The notes under the pieces were generated by a model that was given only the letters and a program-made list of their open reading frames with translations, did not search any database and was not told the DNA's origin. A program made the position numbers and the translations under genes. Positions 1 through 5,947 of a stretch of DNA of 64,000 nucleotides are shown here, piece after piece (within the stretch, counting starts at the first letter, position 1; each line of letters opens with the position of its first letter). The stretch comes from JBHIYN01 sp041984235 (GTDB lineage Bacteria > Pseudomonadota > Gammaproteobacteria > Ga0077536). The stretch lies in the NCBI GenBank assembly GCA_041984235.1, contig JBHIYN010000012.1:103410-167409 (forward strand). Direction: 5' to 3'.

Positions 1-292
1 GATGAATCTCGCCGACCTGGATGCGATAGGACGCATACCAATCGCGGTTGCGGCCCTGCGCCGCACGGTGCTCCTCGTCGGCCTTCCAGCGCTGGATGCT
101 GGCGGCGTCCGGCCAGAAGCTGATCGCGATCTCCTCCCCGTCGGGCGTGGTCGCGTAGACGAATTCCAGGCAGCCGAAGTCGGCGAGGGCGCGATCGCGC
201 AGCCCCATCGCGATCGGCAGGTAATCGTCGCCGATGTCGGCGCGGTGCCGGGCGCGGAAGATCACGACATGGCTGGTGGTCGGGTTGTTCAT
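1..292 (-). CDS. Antibiotic biosynthesis monooxygenase (ABM) domain protein, 3' end outside window
   Basis: The minus-strand frame starts at an ATG at 292 and runs off the window edge, giving about 97 residues without a stop. A good ribosome site (GGAGGAG about 8 bases upstream, at 300-308) supports this start. The translation begins MNNPTTSHVVIFRARHR and contains FGCLEFVYATTPDGEEIAIS and a WPDAASIQRWKADEEH segment. That pattern of a central strand followed by a trailing W-x-H helix is typical of the small dimeric ferredoxin-like ABM fold, which includes quinone monooxygenases and haem-degrading enzymes. The substrate cannot be told. The plus-strand frame over the same stretch is a shadow. 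Confidence 0.75.
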   Translation of the reverse strand, partial: MNNPTTSHVVIFRARHRADIGDDYLPIAMGLRDRALADFGCLEFVYATTPDGEEIAISFWPDAASIQRWKADEEHRAAQGRNRDWYASYRIQVGEIH

Positions 293-542
293 GGTCAGGT
301 CTCCTCCGAGGTTGATGCGATCGGAATAGAATCCGTAGCCGGCGTGGCCGGTGTGCCCGGGCCGCTGTCCGGCCCGGTCCCCGGCTATCACACCGCGATG
401 TTGCCGCGGCGCAAGGCCATGCTAAGCCGCCCGCCGCGAGCAGGTCGATGACCTGCCGGGTAACCTGCGGACCCCGGTCTGCCGGGGCGCCAAATCGACG
501 CCGCTATCCGTTACAATTCGCCGCCTGACTCGCCGTGTTCCC

Positions 543-616
543 GGAGCGGTGGCCGAGTGGCTGAAGGCGCACGGTAAGGAAAGCGTGCAAATGGCACCCC
601 CGTATCGAGGGTTCGA
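543..616 (+). pseudogene. Degenerate tRNA-Ser copy lacking its 3' end
   Basis: Bases 543-616 repeat the 5' part of the intact tRNA-Ser at 755, sharing GGTGGCCGAGTGGCTGAAGG and a GTATCGAGGGTTCGA stretch. The anticodon arm has an extra base and no 7-base loop (CACG/CGTG around about 10 bases). After the T-loop the sequence breaks off into unrelated hairpins with no matching acceptor strand and no CCA. It is therefore a tRNA pseudogene, perhaps left by an older integration at this tRNA or a tandem duplication. Confidence 0.75.
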
Positions 617-694
617 CAGGTTCGCACAGCGAACCTGGACGCCGGCGCAGAGCGCCGGCGCCCCGCAGGGGTGAGCGCGCGCATCGACGCGCGC
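617..694. repeat. Run of four consecutive perfect hairpins after the tRNA pseudogene
   Basis: Four inverted repeats follow one another directly: CAGGTTCG/CGAACCTG (617-637), GCCGGCGC/GCGCCGGC (641-659), CCCC/GGGG (661-670) and GCGCGCG/CGCGCGC (675-694). None is followed by a T-run. The first begins exactly where tRNA similarity ends. The rest of the gene-free stretch from 293 to 754 shows nothing further that I recognise. Confidence 0.6.
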
Positions 695-754
695 GAATCA
701 CTCCCGACCGGCGCAGGATCGGCAGTCAGCCGGAAAAAGGGATAATAGAAATCT

Positions 755-845
755 GGAGAGGTGGCCGAGTGGCTGAAGGCGCACGCCTGGAAAGTGTGTA
801 TACGGTAACCCCGTATCGAGGGTTCGAATCCCTCCCTCTCCGCCA
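755..845 (+). tRNA. tRNA-Ser (anticodon GGA)
   Basis: This is a complete tRNA with a long variable arm. The acceptor strand GGAGAGG (755-761) pairs with CCTCTCC (835-841), followed by a G discriminator and an encoded CCA (843-845). The anticodon stem CACGC/GTGTG encloses the loop CTGGAAA, so the anticodon GGA (789-791) reads UCC/UCU. The variable arm is TATACGGTAACCCCGTATC. The 3' 25 bases double as the left attachment site of the genomic island. Confidence 0.97.
821..845 (+). other. attL: 3' end of tRNA-Ser used as attachment site
   Basis: The last 25 bases of the tRNA (T-arm and acceptor, GGTTCGAATCCC to CCGCCA) reappear in direct orientation at 20607-20635 with one C-to-T change and a 4-base TCTC expansion. 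A tRNA 3' end is the usual target of tyrosine integrases, and such an integrase (4136-5302) lies between the two copies. The exact crossover within the repeat cannot be fixed by eye. Confidence 0.75.
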
Positions 846-868
846 ATAAATCAACAACTTAGATGTCC

Positions 869-936
869 ATCGTGTCTAAAAATTGGGGTGTTTTGGGGTA
901 GTTTGGGCTCCAGTTAGACACGATTCTGGACACGAT
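869..936. promoter_or_regulatory. Candidate integrase arm sites near attL (TAGACACGAT repeats)
   Basis: Three copies of one 10-base word lie just inside attL: ATCGTGTCTA inverted at 869-878, TAGACACGAT at 915-924 and GGACACGAT at 928-936. The direct pair recurs next to attR at 20549-20570. Repeated short words flanking the core at both ends are typical of arm-type sites of tyrosine integrases. The role is inference. The rest of the gene-free stretch 846-1179 holds no convincing gene. Confidence 0.5.
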
Positions 937-1179
937 CTGTCTTCGTCGCGATGGATCCTGATCGCCCCTCGGGCGACGCAAACGCGCCACTCTCATCGCG
1001 CGAAATCGAAGAGCAGATCTTGTCCTCGCCCGATGTGTGATCAGGCGTCCGAGAACTCCTTCGGATCTTGAACCTGGTTGCTGCTGAGGCGTCGACTAGA
1101 ACGCGCGACTCTGTCCCGACGTCGAAGCGCTTCGTGACGTAGCGGGGCGACGTCACTTGCTGCTCCCGCCTGCAAGCCA

Positions 1180-1596
1180 CTAACCGCCCTTTATCCCGGT
1201 TGGTACCCCATACAACGTGTCGATCAATGGGCACTCCGGCACGTCCTTGCCACTGCAGGCGCTTACGGTCTGCCCAAGCACCTTCTCCATACGTTTCAAG
1301 TCCCTGATCTTCTCCCGCACCGAACGAAGGTGCAGCTTCGCTAGCTTTTCTACCTCGCCACAGGACACGGCGTTCCGGTCAACAAGATCGATCAGGCTTT
1401 TCAGGTCGTCGATCGCAAATCCCAGTTCCCGGCCGCGCATCACGAAGCGCAGGCGCTGCTCGTGCGTCTCGTCGTACTGCCGGTAGCCTCCGGCCGAGCG
1501 GAGCGGCTCAGGCATCACGCCGATCTTCTCGTAGTAGCGAATCGTCTCCGCGTTGCAGCCCGTTCGTTTCGCCAGATCGCCACGTGTCATGCCCAT
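1180..1596 (-). CDS. merR: MerR, mercury-responsive transcriptional regulator
   Basis: The 138-residue protein starts MGMTRGDLAKR, with a MerR winged-helix (GCNAETIRYYEKIG, then SAGGYRQYDETH) and a long dimerisation helix. The three mercury-ligand cysteines of the family are visible: one in AVSCGEV, then SACSG and ECPLI, the last two spaced 8 apart (9 in Tn501 MerR). MerR holds RNA polymerase at an over-long promoter and untwists it when Hg(II) binds. A longer open frame extends upstream across the operator, so the start at 1596 (or 1590) is preferred. The gene is divergent from merTPFA, as in classical operons. Confidence 0.93.
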   Translation of the reverse strand: MGMTRGDLAKRTGCNAETIRYYEKIGVMPEPLRSAGGYRQYDETHEQRLRFVMRGRELGFAIDDLKSLIDLVDRNAVSCGEVEKLAKLHLRSVREKIRDLKRMEKVLGQTVSACSGKDVPECPLIDTLYGVPTGIKGG

Positions 1597-1633
1597 GTGG
1601 TTCGCACCGTTTTCATGCCTGTGGAAAAAGTGC

Positions 1634-1664
1634 TTGACCCTGTAGTCACTACAGGGTCTATCGT
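1634..1664 (+). promoter_or_regulatory. mer operon promoter/operator with 19-bp spacer
   Basis: TTGACC (1634-1639) and TATCGT (1659-1664) are separated by exactly 19 bases, the over-long spacing characteristic of MerR-activated promoters. The spacer contains a perfect dyad ACCCTGTAGT-C-ACTACAGGGT (1637-1657), the MerR-binding site. It lies 42 bases before merT and 38 bases before the merR start, in the divergent intergenic region, so it should control both directions. Confidence 0.92.
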
Positions 1665-1705
1665 GCAAGCATCTGAAGGAATCTGCAAGAGATAGCTGAT
1701 TCGTC

Positions 1706-2113
1706 ATGAGCCAGACACTCGAAAACAAGGGCATTGCCCGGGAGGCGAAAGTCATCGCTCCCGCGGAGCCGGGCCGCGGCAGGCTACTGGCCGCCGGTGG
1801 CATCTTTGGCGCGTTGATCGCGTCGTCCTGCTGTGTCGCGCCGCTGGTCCTGGTGACGCTGGGAGTGAGCGGGGCGTGGATCGGAAATCTGACCGCCCTC
1901 GAACCTTACAAGCCCTACTTCCTGACCGTTACGGCCTTGCTGCTCCTGGGCGGTTTCTGGCACGTCTATTTCAAACCGAAAAAGGTCTGCGCCGAAGGGA
2001 GTTACTGCGCGCAGCCTGCCTCCAATCTCTTAACCAAGTCGGTGCTCTGGATTGCCACGCTGCTCGTGCTGCTTTCTGCGACAGTCAATCTCTGGGCGCC
2101 GTTCTTTTATTAG
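1706..2113 (+). CDS. merT: MerT, mercuric ion inner-membrane transporter
   Basis: The product is 135 residues with three predicted membrane helices (around 28-52, 65-84 and 110-133). The first helix carries the paired cysteines (SSCCVAP) that accept Hg(II) from MerP, and the cytoplasmic loop carries a second pair (CAEGSYC) that passes it on towards MerA. It is the first gene of merTPFA and follows the MerR-type promoter. The N-terminal extension before the first helix is somewhat longer than in Tn501 MerT. Confidence 0.93.
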   Translation: MSQTLENKGIAREAKVIAPAEPGRGRLLAAGGIFGALIASSCCVAPLVLVTLGVSGAWIGNLTALEPYKPYFLTVTALLLLGGFWHVYFKPKKVCAEGSYCAQPASNLLTKSVLWIATLLVLLSATVNLWAPFFY

Positions 2114-2123
2114 GAGCACGTGT

Positions 2124-2462
2124 ATGAAACGAGTATCAGCCATCGTTGCCGCCGTCACCTTTGTCGCGTTTTCGGGTGTTGCCGCGATCAACTTCCTTCC
2201 GGATGCATGGGCGGGTAACAGCACCGAAGCTCAGTCAACCGTCGCCGAACAGACCGTTACCTTCGCCGTTGAGAAGATGACCTGCGCCGCTTGCCCGATC
2301 ACCGTGCGCAAGGCTATGGAAAGAGTCGAAGGCGTCAAATCCGTAGCCGTTGATTTTGATGCGAAGACCGCTACGGTCGTCTTCGATCCGGCTGTGGCGA
2401 CGCCTGATCAAATCGGCGCGGCCTCAACGAACGCTGGGTATCCGGCGTCGCCGACATCGTAA
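2124..2462 (+). CDS. merP: MerP, periplasmic mercury-binding protein
   Basis: The product is 112 residues: an N-terminal signal peptide (MKRVSAIVAAVTFVAFSG) and one heavy-metal-associated domain with the metal motif MTCAACP at about residue 54. It scavenges Hg(II) in the periplasm and hands it to MerT. The ATG at 2124 is preceded by TAGGAGC, 8 bases upstream; a longer in-frame extension is rejected because it would remove the signal peptide and overlap merT. Confidence 0.93.
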   Translation: MKRVSAIVAAVTFVAFSGVAAINFLPDAWAGNSTEAQSTVAEQTVTFAVEKMTCAACPITVRKAMERVEGVKSVAVDFDAKTATVVFDPAVATPDQIGAASTNAGYPASPTS

Positions 2463-2471
2463 GGGCTCACG

Positions 2472-2699
2472 GTGCAAGATCGCACGCTGCTGCGCGTCGG
2501 TATCGTTGGAACAGTGATCGCGGCACTTTGCTGCTTTACGCCGGCTCTGATCGTGCTTGCCGGTGTCGTCGGACTGTCGGCGATCACAGGGTATCTGGAC
2601 CTCGTGCTGTTCCCCGCGCTGGCGTTTTTCGTCGGCCTGACGATCTACGCCATTTGGCGCAAGCAACGTCGTGACATAACAATGAAAGATGGAGCATGA
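2472..2699 (+). CDS. merF: MerF, mercuric ion transporter
   Basis: This is a 75-residue membrane protein starting at GTG, with two hydrophobic helices (about 6-28 and 40-62). The vicinal cysteines in AALCCFTPAL are the MerF/MerT mercury motif. MerF is an additional, independent Hg(II) uptake protein. The gene lies 9 bases after merP and 3 bases before merA, consistent with one transcript. Confidence 0.9.
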   Translation: MQDRTLLRVGIVGTVIAALCCFTPALIVLAGVVGLSAITGYLDLVLFPALAFFVGLTIYAIWRKQRRDITMKDGA

Positions 2700-2702
2700 A
2701 GA

Positions 2703-4139
2703 ATGTCGAATTGTTGCAGCGCTGAAGAGGTCAGGCATACCCAGCCGGACATTCTAGTTATCGGCGGCGGCTCGGCAGGGTTTTCGGCCGCGATCACTGC
2801 GGCCGAGCTTGGCGCGAATGTTGTGATCGCAGGAGACGGAACTATCGGCGGTACCTGCGTGAATGTAGGCTGCGTGCCGTCCAAGAACCTGATACGTGCC
2901 ACCGAAGTGGTCCACAAAGGTAACAGCGCCGATCGGTTCGATGGCGTTCGCGGCGCCGCCGAAATATCAAGCTGGAAAGCGCTCGTCCAGCAAAAACAGC
3001 AGCTCGTCAATAGCCTGCGCAAGGCCAAGTATGAAGACCTGCTGCCCGAGTATCCGAACATTTCCTACGTCACGGGTCGAGCGCTGTTCACCGGCAACGG
3101 CATCGACGTCGATGTGCATGGCACGCTGTACCGCGCGAACAAAATCATTCTTGCCACCGGCGCTTCGGCGGCTTTGCCGCCGATCAATGGCATTCAGAGC
3201 GTGCCTGTGTTGGACAGCACCAGAGCGCTCGAACTCGAAGAGTTGCCCGGCTCGCTGCTGATTATCGGTGGTGGCGTCATCGGCTGCGAGCTTGGACAGA
3301 TGTTTTCACGTGCGGGCGTCGAGGTGACGATCTGCTGCCGCAGCCGCCTCCTGCCCGACGCGGAGCCGGAAGTCAGCGCGGCTCTGACCGAACACCTCCG
3401 CGAGGAGGGTGTGACGATCTGCGAGGGCATCGGCTACCAGAAGATCGAACAGGACAACAAGGGCATCAGACTGACCTGCCAGACGGACGATGGGGAAAAA
3501 GTCATCAATGCCGACCAGGTGTTGGCGGCAGCGGGACGAAGGCCAAACACCAGATCGCTCCACCTCGATCGAGCCGGCATCGAGCTCAACCCCAAAGAAG
3601 GCGTCAAGATCAACGACTACATGCAGACCAGCAATCCCGACGTCTATGCCGTTGGCGATGTGACTGGCAAGGACATGTACGTTTACATGGCTGCCTACGG
3701 CGGCAAGATTGCCGCGCGAAACGCTCTTAACGGCAACACTTCGAGTTACGACAGCGGGACAATGCCCGCCGTCGTGTTCACAGATCCGCAGGTTGCCACG
3801 GTGGGGCTGACGGAAGCCCAAGCCATAGCTAAGGGCCGCAACGTCAAGACAAGCGTGGTCACCCTGGACAATGTGCCACGCTTTATCGCGTCACGGGAAA
3901 CGAGCGGCTTAATCAAGCTGGTCGCCGACAACCAGACGGACAAGCTGCTCGGTGCGACGGTTCTCGCGCCGGAAGCCGGCGACAGCATACAAACCGTCGT
4001 CATGGCGCTGAAAGCCGGGCTCACGGCCGAAGAACTGGGAGAGACGATATTTCCGTACCTGACGGCAGTGGAAGGGCTCAAATTGGCAGCGCAAGGGTTT
4101 ACGAAGGACGTGAAGAAACTCTCGTGCTGTGCGGGCTAA
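2703..4139 (+). CDS. merA: MerA, mercuric reductase
   Basis: The 478-residue flavoprotein disulfide reductase reduces Hg(II) to volatile Hg(0) with NADPH. Visible features are the FAD motif ILVIGGGSAGFS, the redox pair GGTCVNVGCVPSKN, the pyridine-nucleotide fold LLIIGGGVIGCELGQ, the second FAD motif YAVGDVTG, and the C-terminal vicinal cysteines SCCAG that receive mercury from the partner subunit. It lacks the N-terminal HMA domain of longer MerA forms and starts with MSNCCSAEE, whose CC may take over the delivery role. The stop overlaps that of the convergent integrase gene by 4 bases. Confidence 0.96.
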   Translation: MSNCCSAEEVRHTQPDILVIGGGSAGFSAAITAAELGANVVIAGDGTIGGTCVNVGCVPSKNLIRATEVVHKGNSADRFDGVRGAAEISSWKALVQQKQQLVNSLRKAKYEDLLPEYPNISYVTGRALFTGNGIDVDVHGTLYRANKIILATGASAALPPINGIQSVPVLDSTRALELEELPGSLLIIGGGVIGCELGQMFSRAGVEVTICCRSRLLPDAEPEVSAALTEHLREEGVTICEGIGYQKIEQDNKGIRLTCQTDDGEKVINADQVLAAAGRRPNTRSLHLDRAGIELNPKEGVKINDYMQTSNPDVYAVGDVTGKDMYVYMAAYGGKIAARNALNGNTSSYDSGTMPAVVFTDPQVATVGLTEAQAIAKGRNVKTSVVTLDNVPRFIASRETSGLIKLVADNQTDKLLGATVLAPEAGDSIQTVVMALKAGLTAEELGETIFPYLTAVEGLKLAAQGFTKDVKKLSCCAG

Positions 4140-5302
4140 CCGACTCCCCACCTATCGGTTATTTTCTTACCTGCATCCCCCGCGTCCTTCGGAATCCAGC
4201 GGTAATAGACTCGCGCTGTAAACGTCCAGTCCGTGTGGCCCATCTGTGCCGCGACCCACTGTGGTGACTCGCCAGCCATCAACGCCATCGAAGCGAACGT
4301 ATGACGCATCTGGCCCGGTGGACGATAGCGAACGCCAGCCCGGCGGCAAAGCGTGTTCCATTGGCGTGTACGAAGTGCCTGGTCGCCCGTCCACCGTGCC
4401 CGTGTATGTGGATTCTGGAAGACCTCGGCGCCTTTCAGAAAAGTATGTTCCTTCTGAGTCTTCAGCGCGGCGATAGCCGGCGGCAAAAGATTTACCGCGC
4501 GCTCGCCGGCTTCCGTCTTTGTGTCCTCGATTTCCTCCGAGTCCTGAGTGAGCGCACCCTCGACGTAGACTCGCTGGTTGATCCAATCGACATTCCCCCA
4601 GTTGAGGGCGAACAGCTCCGAGAGCCGCAGACCCGTCCAGAATCCGAACTGGACCAAGTTCTGGAGCTGTCCCCGTGCGGCTCCGATGAGTGCCGTACGT
4701 TCCTCGTGGCTGAACGGGTCGATCTTGGACTTCGTGCTGGCTACCGATTCGCTCCGCGACTTGCGGCGGCGAATGACCTTGTTCGCCATCGGGTGATTGT
4801 GGATGAGCTCCTGTTCCACGGCCTCGTTGAGAGCCCGACGAAGGACGCTCAGTTTGTTGTTCTGGGTCTTCCGGCTCCAGCCCTGGGACTTGGCCCAGTC
4901 GCGGATCATGTGCCACTTCAGGTCCGTGAGCGCGAGCTGACCGAACTCGGGGATGATCTGGTTGAAGACGATTCGCTTGTCGACGGTGCGGGTGGAGGCC
5001 TTCAGGTCCTTCTCCTCACCACGCCACCAATCGGAGAGGAAACGCTCGACGGTAATCGTCGCGCCGGGCTGGTCGCTGAACAGCGGCGCGTTTTTCGATT
5101 TCGGGAAGGTGGTGGCGTAGTCGAAGGTGCCTTTTTCGATCGCGTCCAGGATGGCGGCGCGATGACGCTCGGCCCGCTTCAGGTTAGCGGGGGTGGGCTT
5201 GAGCTTGATCTTCTCGCGGCAACGCTTTCCTTGATAGGTGAAGGAGATCTCGATGGACGAGGCGCTGACGGCGCGGACACCGGTTCGGGGCTTTCTACCC
5301 AT
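4136..5302 (-). CDS. int: Tyrosine site-specific recombinase (phage-type integrase)
   Basis: The 388-residue integrase has an N-terminal arm-DNA-binding domain of the DUF3596 type (ISFTYQGKRCREKIKLKPTP), a SAM-like core-binding domain (about 85-180) and a catalytic domain. The catalytic Arg lies in FWTGLRLSELFALNW, the second box is MRHTFASMALMAGE, followed by MGHTDW, and the Tyr lies in ARVYYRWIP. It should catalyse recombination between the tRNA-Ser attB and the element. Its start lies inside the upstream excisionase-like gene, so the two are translated as a pair. It is separated from attL by the mer operon, which is unusual because such genes normally sit next to the att site. Confidence 0.95.
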   Translation of the reverse strand: MGRKPRTGVRAVSASSIEISFTYQGKRCREKIKLKPTPANLKRAERHRAAILDAIEKGTFDYATTFPKSKNAPLFSDQPGATITVERFLSDWWRGEEKDLKASTRTVDKRIVFNQIIPEFGQLALTDLKWHMIRDWAKSQGWSRKTQNNKLSVLRRALNEAVEQELIHNHPMANKVIRRRKSRSESVASTKSKIDPFSHEERTALIGAARGQLQNLVQFGFWTGLRLSELFALNWGNVDWINQRVYVEGALTQDSEEIEDTKTEAGERAVNLLPPAIAALKTQKEHTFLKGAEVFQNPHTRARWTGDQALRTRQWNTLCRRAGVRYRPPGQMRHTFASMALMAGESPQWVAAQMGHTDWTFTARVYYRWIPKDAGDAGKKITDRWGVG

Positions 5303-5463
5303 TGGTGATAGCCCTCAACACTGATTAACACCCGCCCGTCGGGCGCCTTCTTCCATACCCGATCCTCGAGCCAGACACCGTCTCGGATTTTCGTACGAAT
5401 GGCGTTCTCCGAGTAGCCGGTGAGCTCCGAGCACTTCCTGATCGTGAGCCAGTTGACCGACAT
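5179..5463 (-). CDS. Excisionase-like small DNA-binding protein
   Basis: The 94-residue protein starts MSVNWLTIRKCSELTGYS. It has a MerR-like winged-helix typical of Xis/AlpA proteins (ENAIRTKIRDGVWLEDRVWKKAPDGR, in parts) and then a Ser/Pro-rich tail. Its 3' part overlaps the integrase gene by 124 bases in another frame, an arrangement common upstream of DUF3596 integrases. It probably directs excision or regulates int. The function is inferred from fold and position. Confidence 0.75.
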   Translation of the reverse strand: MSVNWLTIRKCSELTGYSENAIRTKIRDGVWLEDRVWKKAPDGRVLISVEGYHQWVESPEPVSAPSAPRPSRSPSPIKESVAARRSSSSPPPLT

Positions 5464-5624
5464 GGCGTCGTTCAGCGACCGCCATCTGCTGGGCGCGCAG
5501 AAAGATGCGGCAAATAAGGTCCAGCTGGGTGCGAACGCCAGGATGGGGCCTGCTGGTGTCGTGGTGCTGGAGCCATGGTCGCGGCCTGCCGGTTCGGCCT
5601 TTCTCCATCGAATCGATTGACGCG
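5464..5624. other. No confident gene between xis and the operator-like dyad
   Basis: A minus-strand frame starting at an ATG at 5608 (MEKGRTGRPRPW) stays open through xis and ends at 5315, but it has no ribosome site, resembles nothing I know and overlaps xis entirely. Another frame is open upstream of xis without a start codon. I read this as the leader of the xis-int transcript. Confidence 0.4.
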
Positions 5625-5631
5625 CAAAACA

Positions 5632-5675
5632 TTAGCAGCGTGCTAACGCCCTCGGCAAAGGAAAAACTCTTAGCA
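5632..5675. promoter_or_regulatory. Operator-like dyad upstream of xis-int
   Basis: TTAGCA-GCG-TGCTAA (5632-5646) is a perfect 6-bp inverted repeat with a 3-base centre, and a further TTAGCA lies at 5670-5675. The same half-site occurs twice upstream of the S24 repressor gene (15393-15422). The similar GCTAATGTTTTGCGC (minus strand, next to the dyad) and GCTAATGTCTTGTGC (15451 onward) strengthen the link. A likely reading is that the repressor controls the xis-int transcript from here. Confidence 0.5.
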
Positions 5676-5724
5676 CCGCGGCAACTCTGCGTGGGATTCG
5701 TCAGCTCGTCCACGCAGCTGCGCG

Positions 5725-5827
5725 TCATACGAGCTCTCCCTTGAACAAGATGACGCCGCATATCGTGGCGTTTGGTGTTCACCTCGACCATGCGATGGGG
5801 CCAGGCGGGGTTCGGGCCTTTGCTCAT
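5725..5827 (-). pseudogene. Remnant of an S24/LexA-type repressor C-terminus
   Basis: The minus-strand sequence encodes NPAWPHRMVEVNT and, after a single-base frameshift, NATICGVILFKGELV followed by a stop at 5725. This closely parallels the last residues of the intact repressor at 14695-15372 (NPDWPHRIIEVNS, NATICGVVVFRGELV). The rest of the gene is missing. The frameshift makes the fragment run on into an unrelated 170-residue open frame, which is not a gene. The two copies differ at many bases, so this is a diverged relic, not a recent duplicate. Confidence 0.75.
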
Positions 5828-5947
5828 CTAATACCTCCGGTCTGATCCGTTCCTTGGGAACCCCAGGCCTGCACCATCGCTACGCATGGCAAGGAATCGC
5901 GTGTCCAGCAGAAGTCCCAAATCGGCTACTTCAAAATTGTCCCTGGC

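Noticed and set aside
2..451. Plus-strand open frame of 149 codons at the left edge
   Set aside because: The minus-strand ABM-domain frame in the same stretch has a ribosome site and recognisable motifs; the plus frame is its shadow.
617..694. CRISPR-like array
   Set aside because: The hairpins differ from one another and have no regular repeat-spacer period. No CRISPR array or cas gene was seen anywhere in the window.
914..1234. Minus-strand open frame between attL and merR
   Set aside because: No ribosome site or motif; it overlaps the merR 3' end and the candidate arm sites.
4301..5308. Open frame of 335 codons on the plus strand
   Set aside because: It is antisense to the integrase, which has all catalytic residues.
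5315..5827. Minus-strand open frame of 170 codons
   Set aside because: It joins a frameshifted repressor relic to a non-coding leader and to an alternative frame of xis; no coherent protein results.
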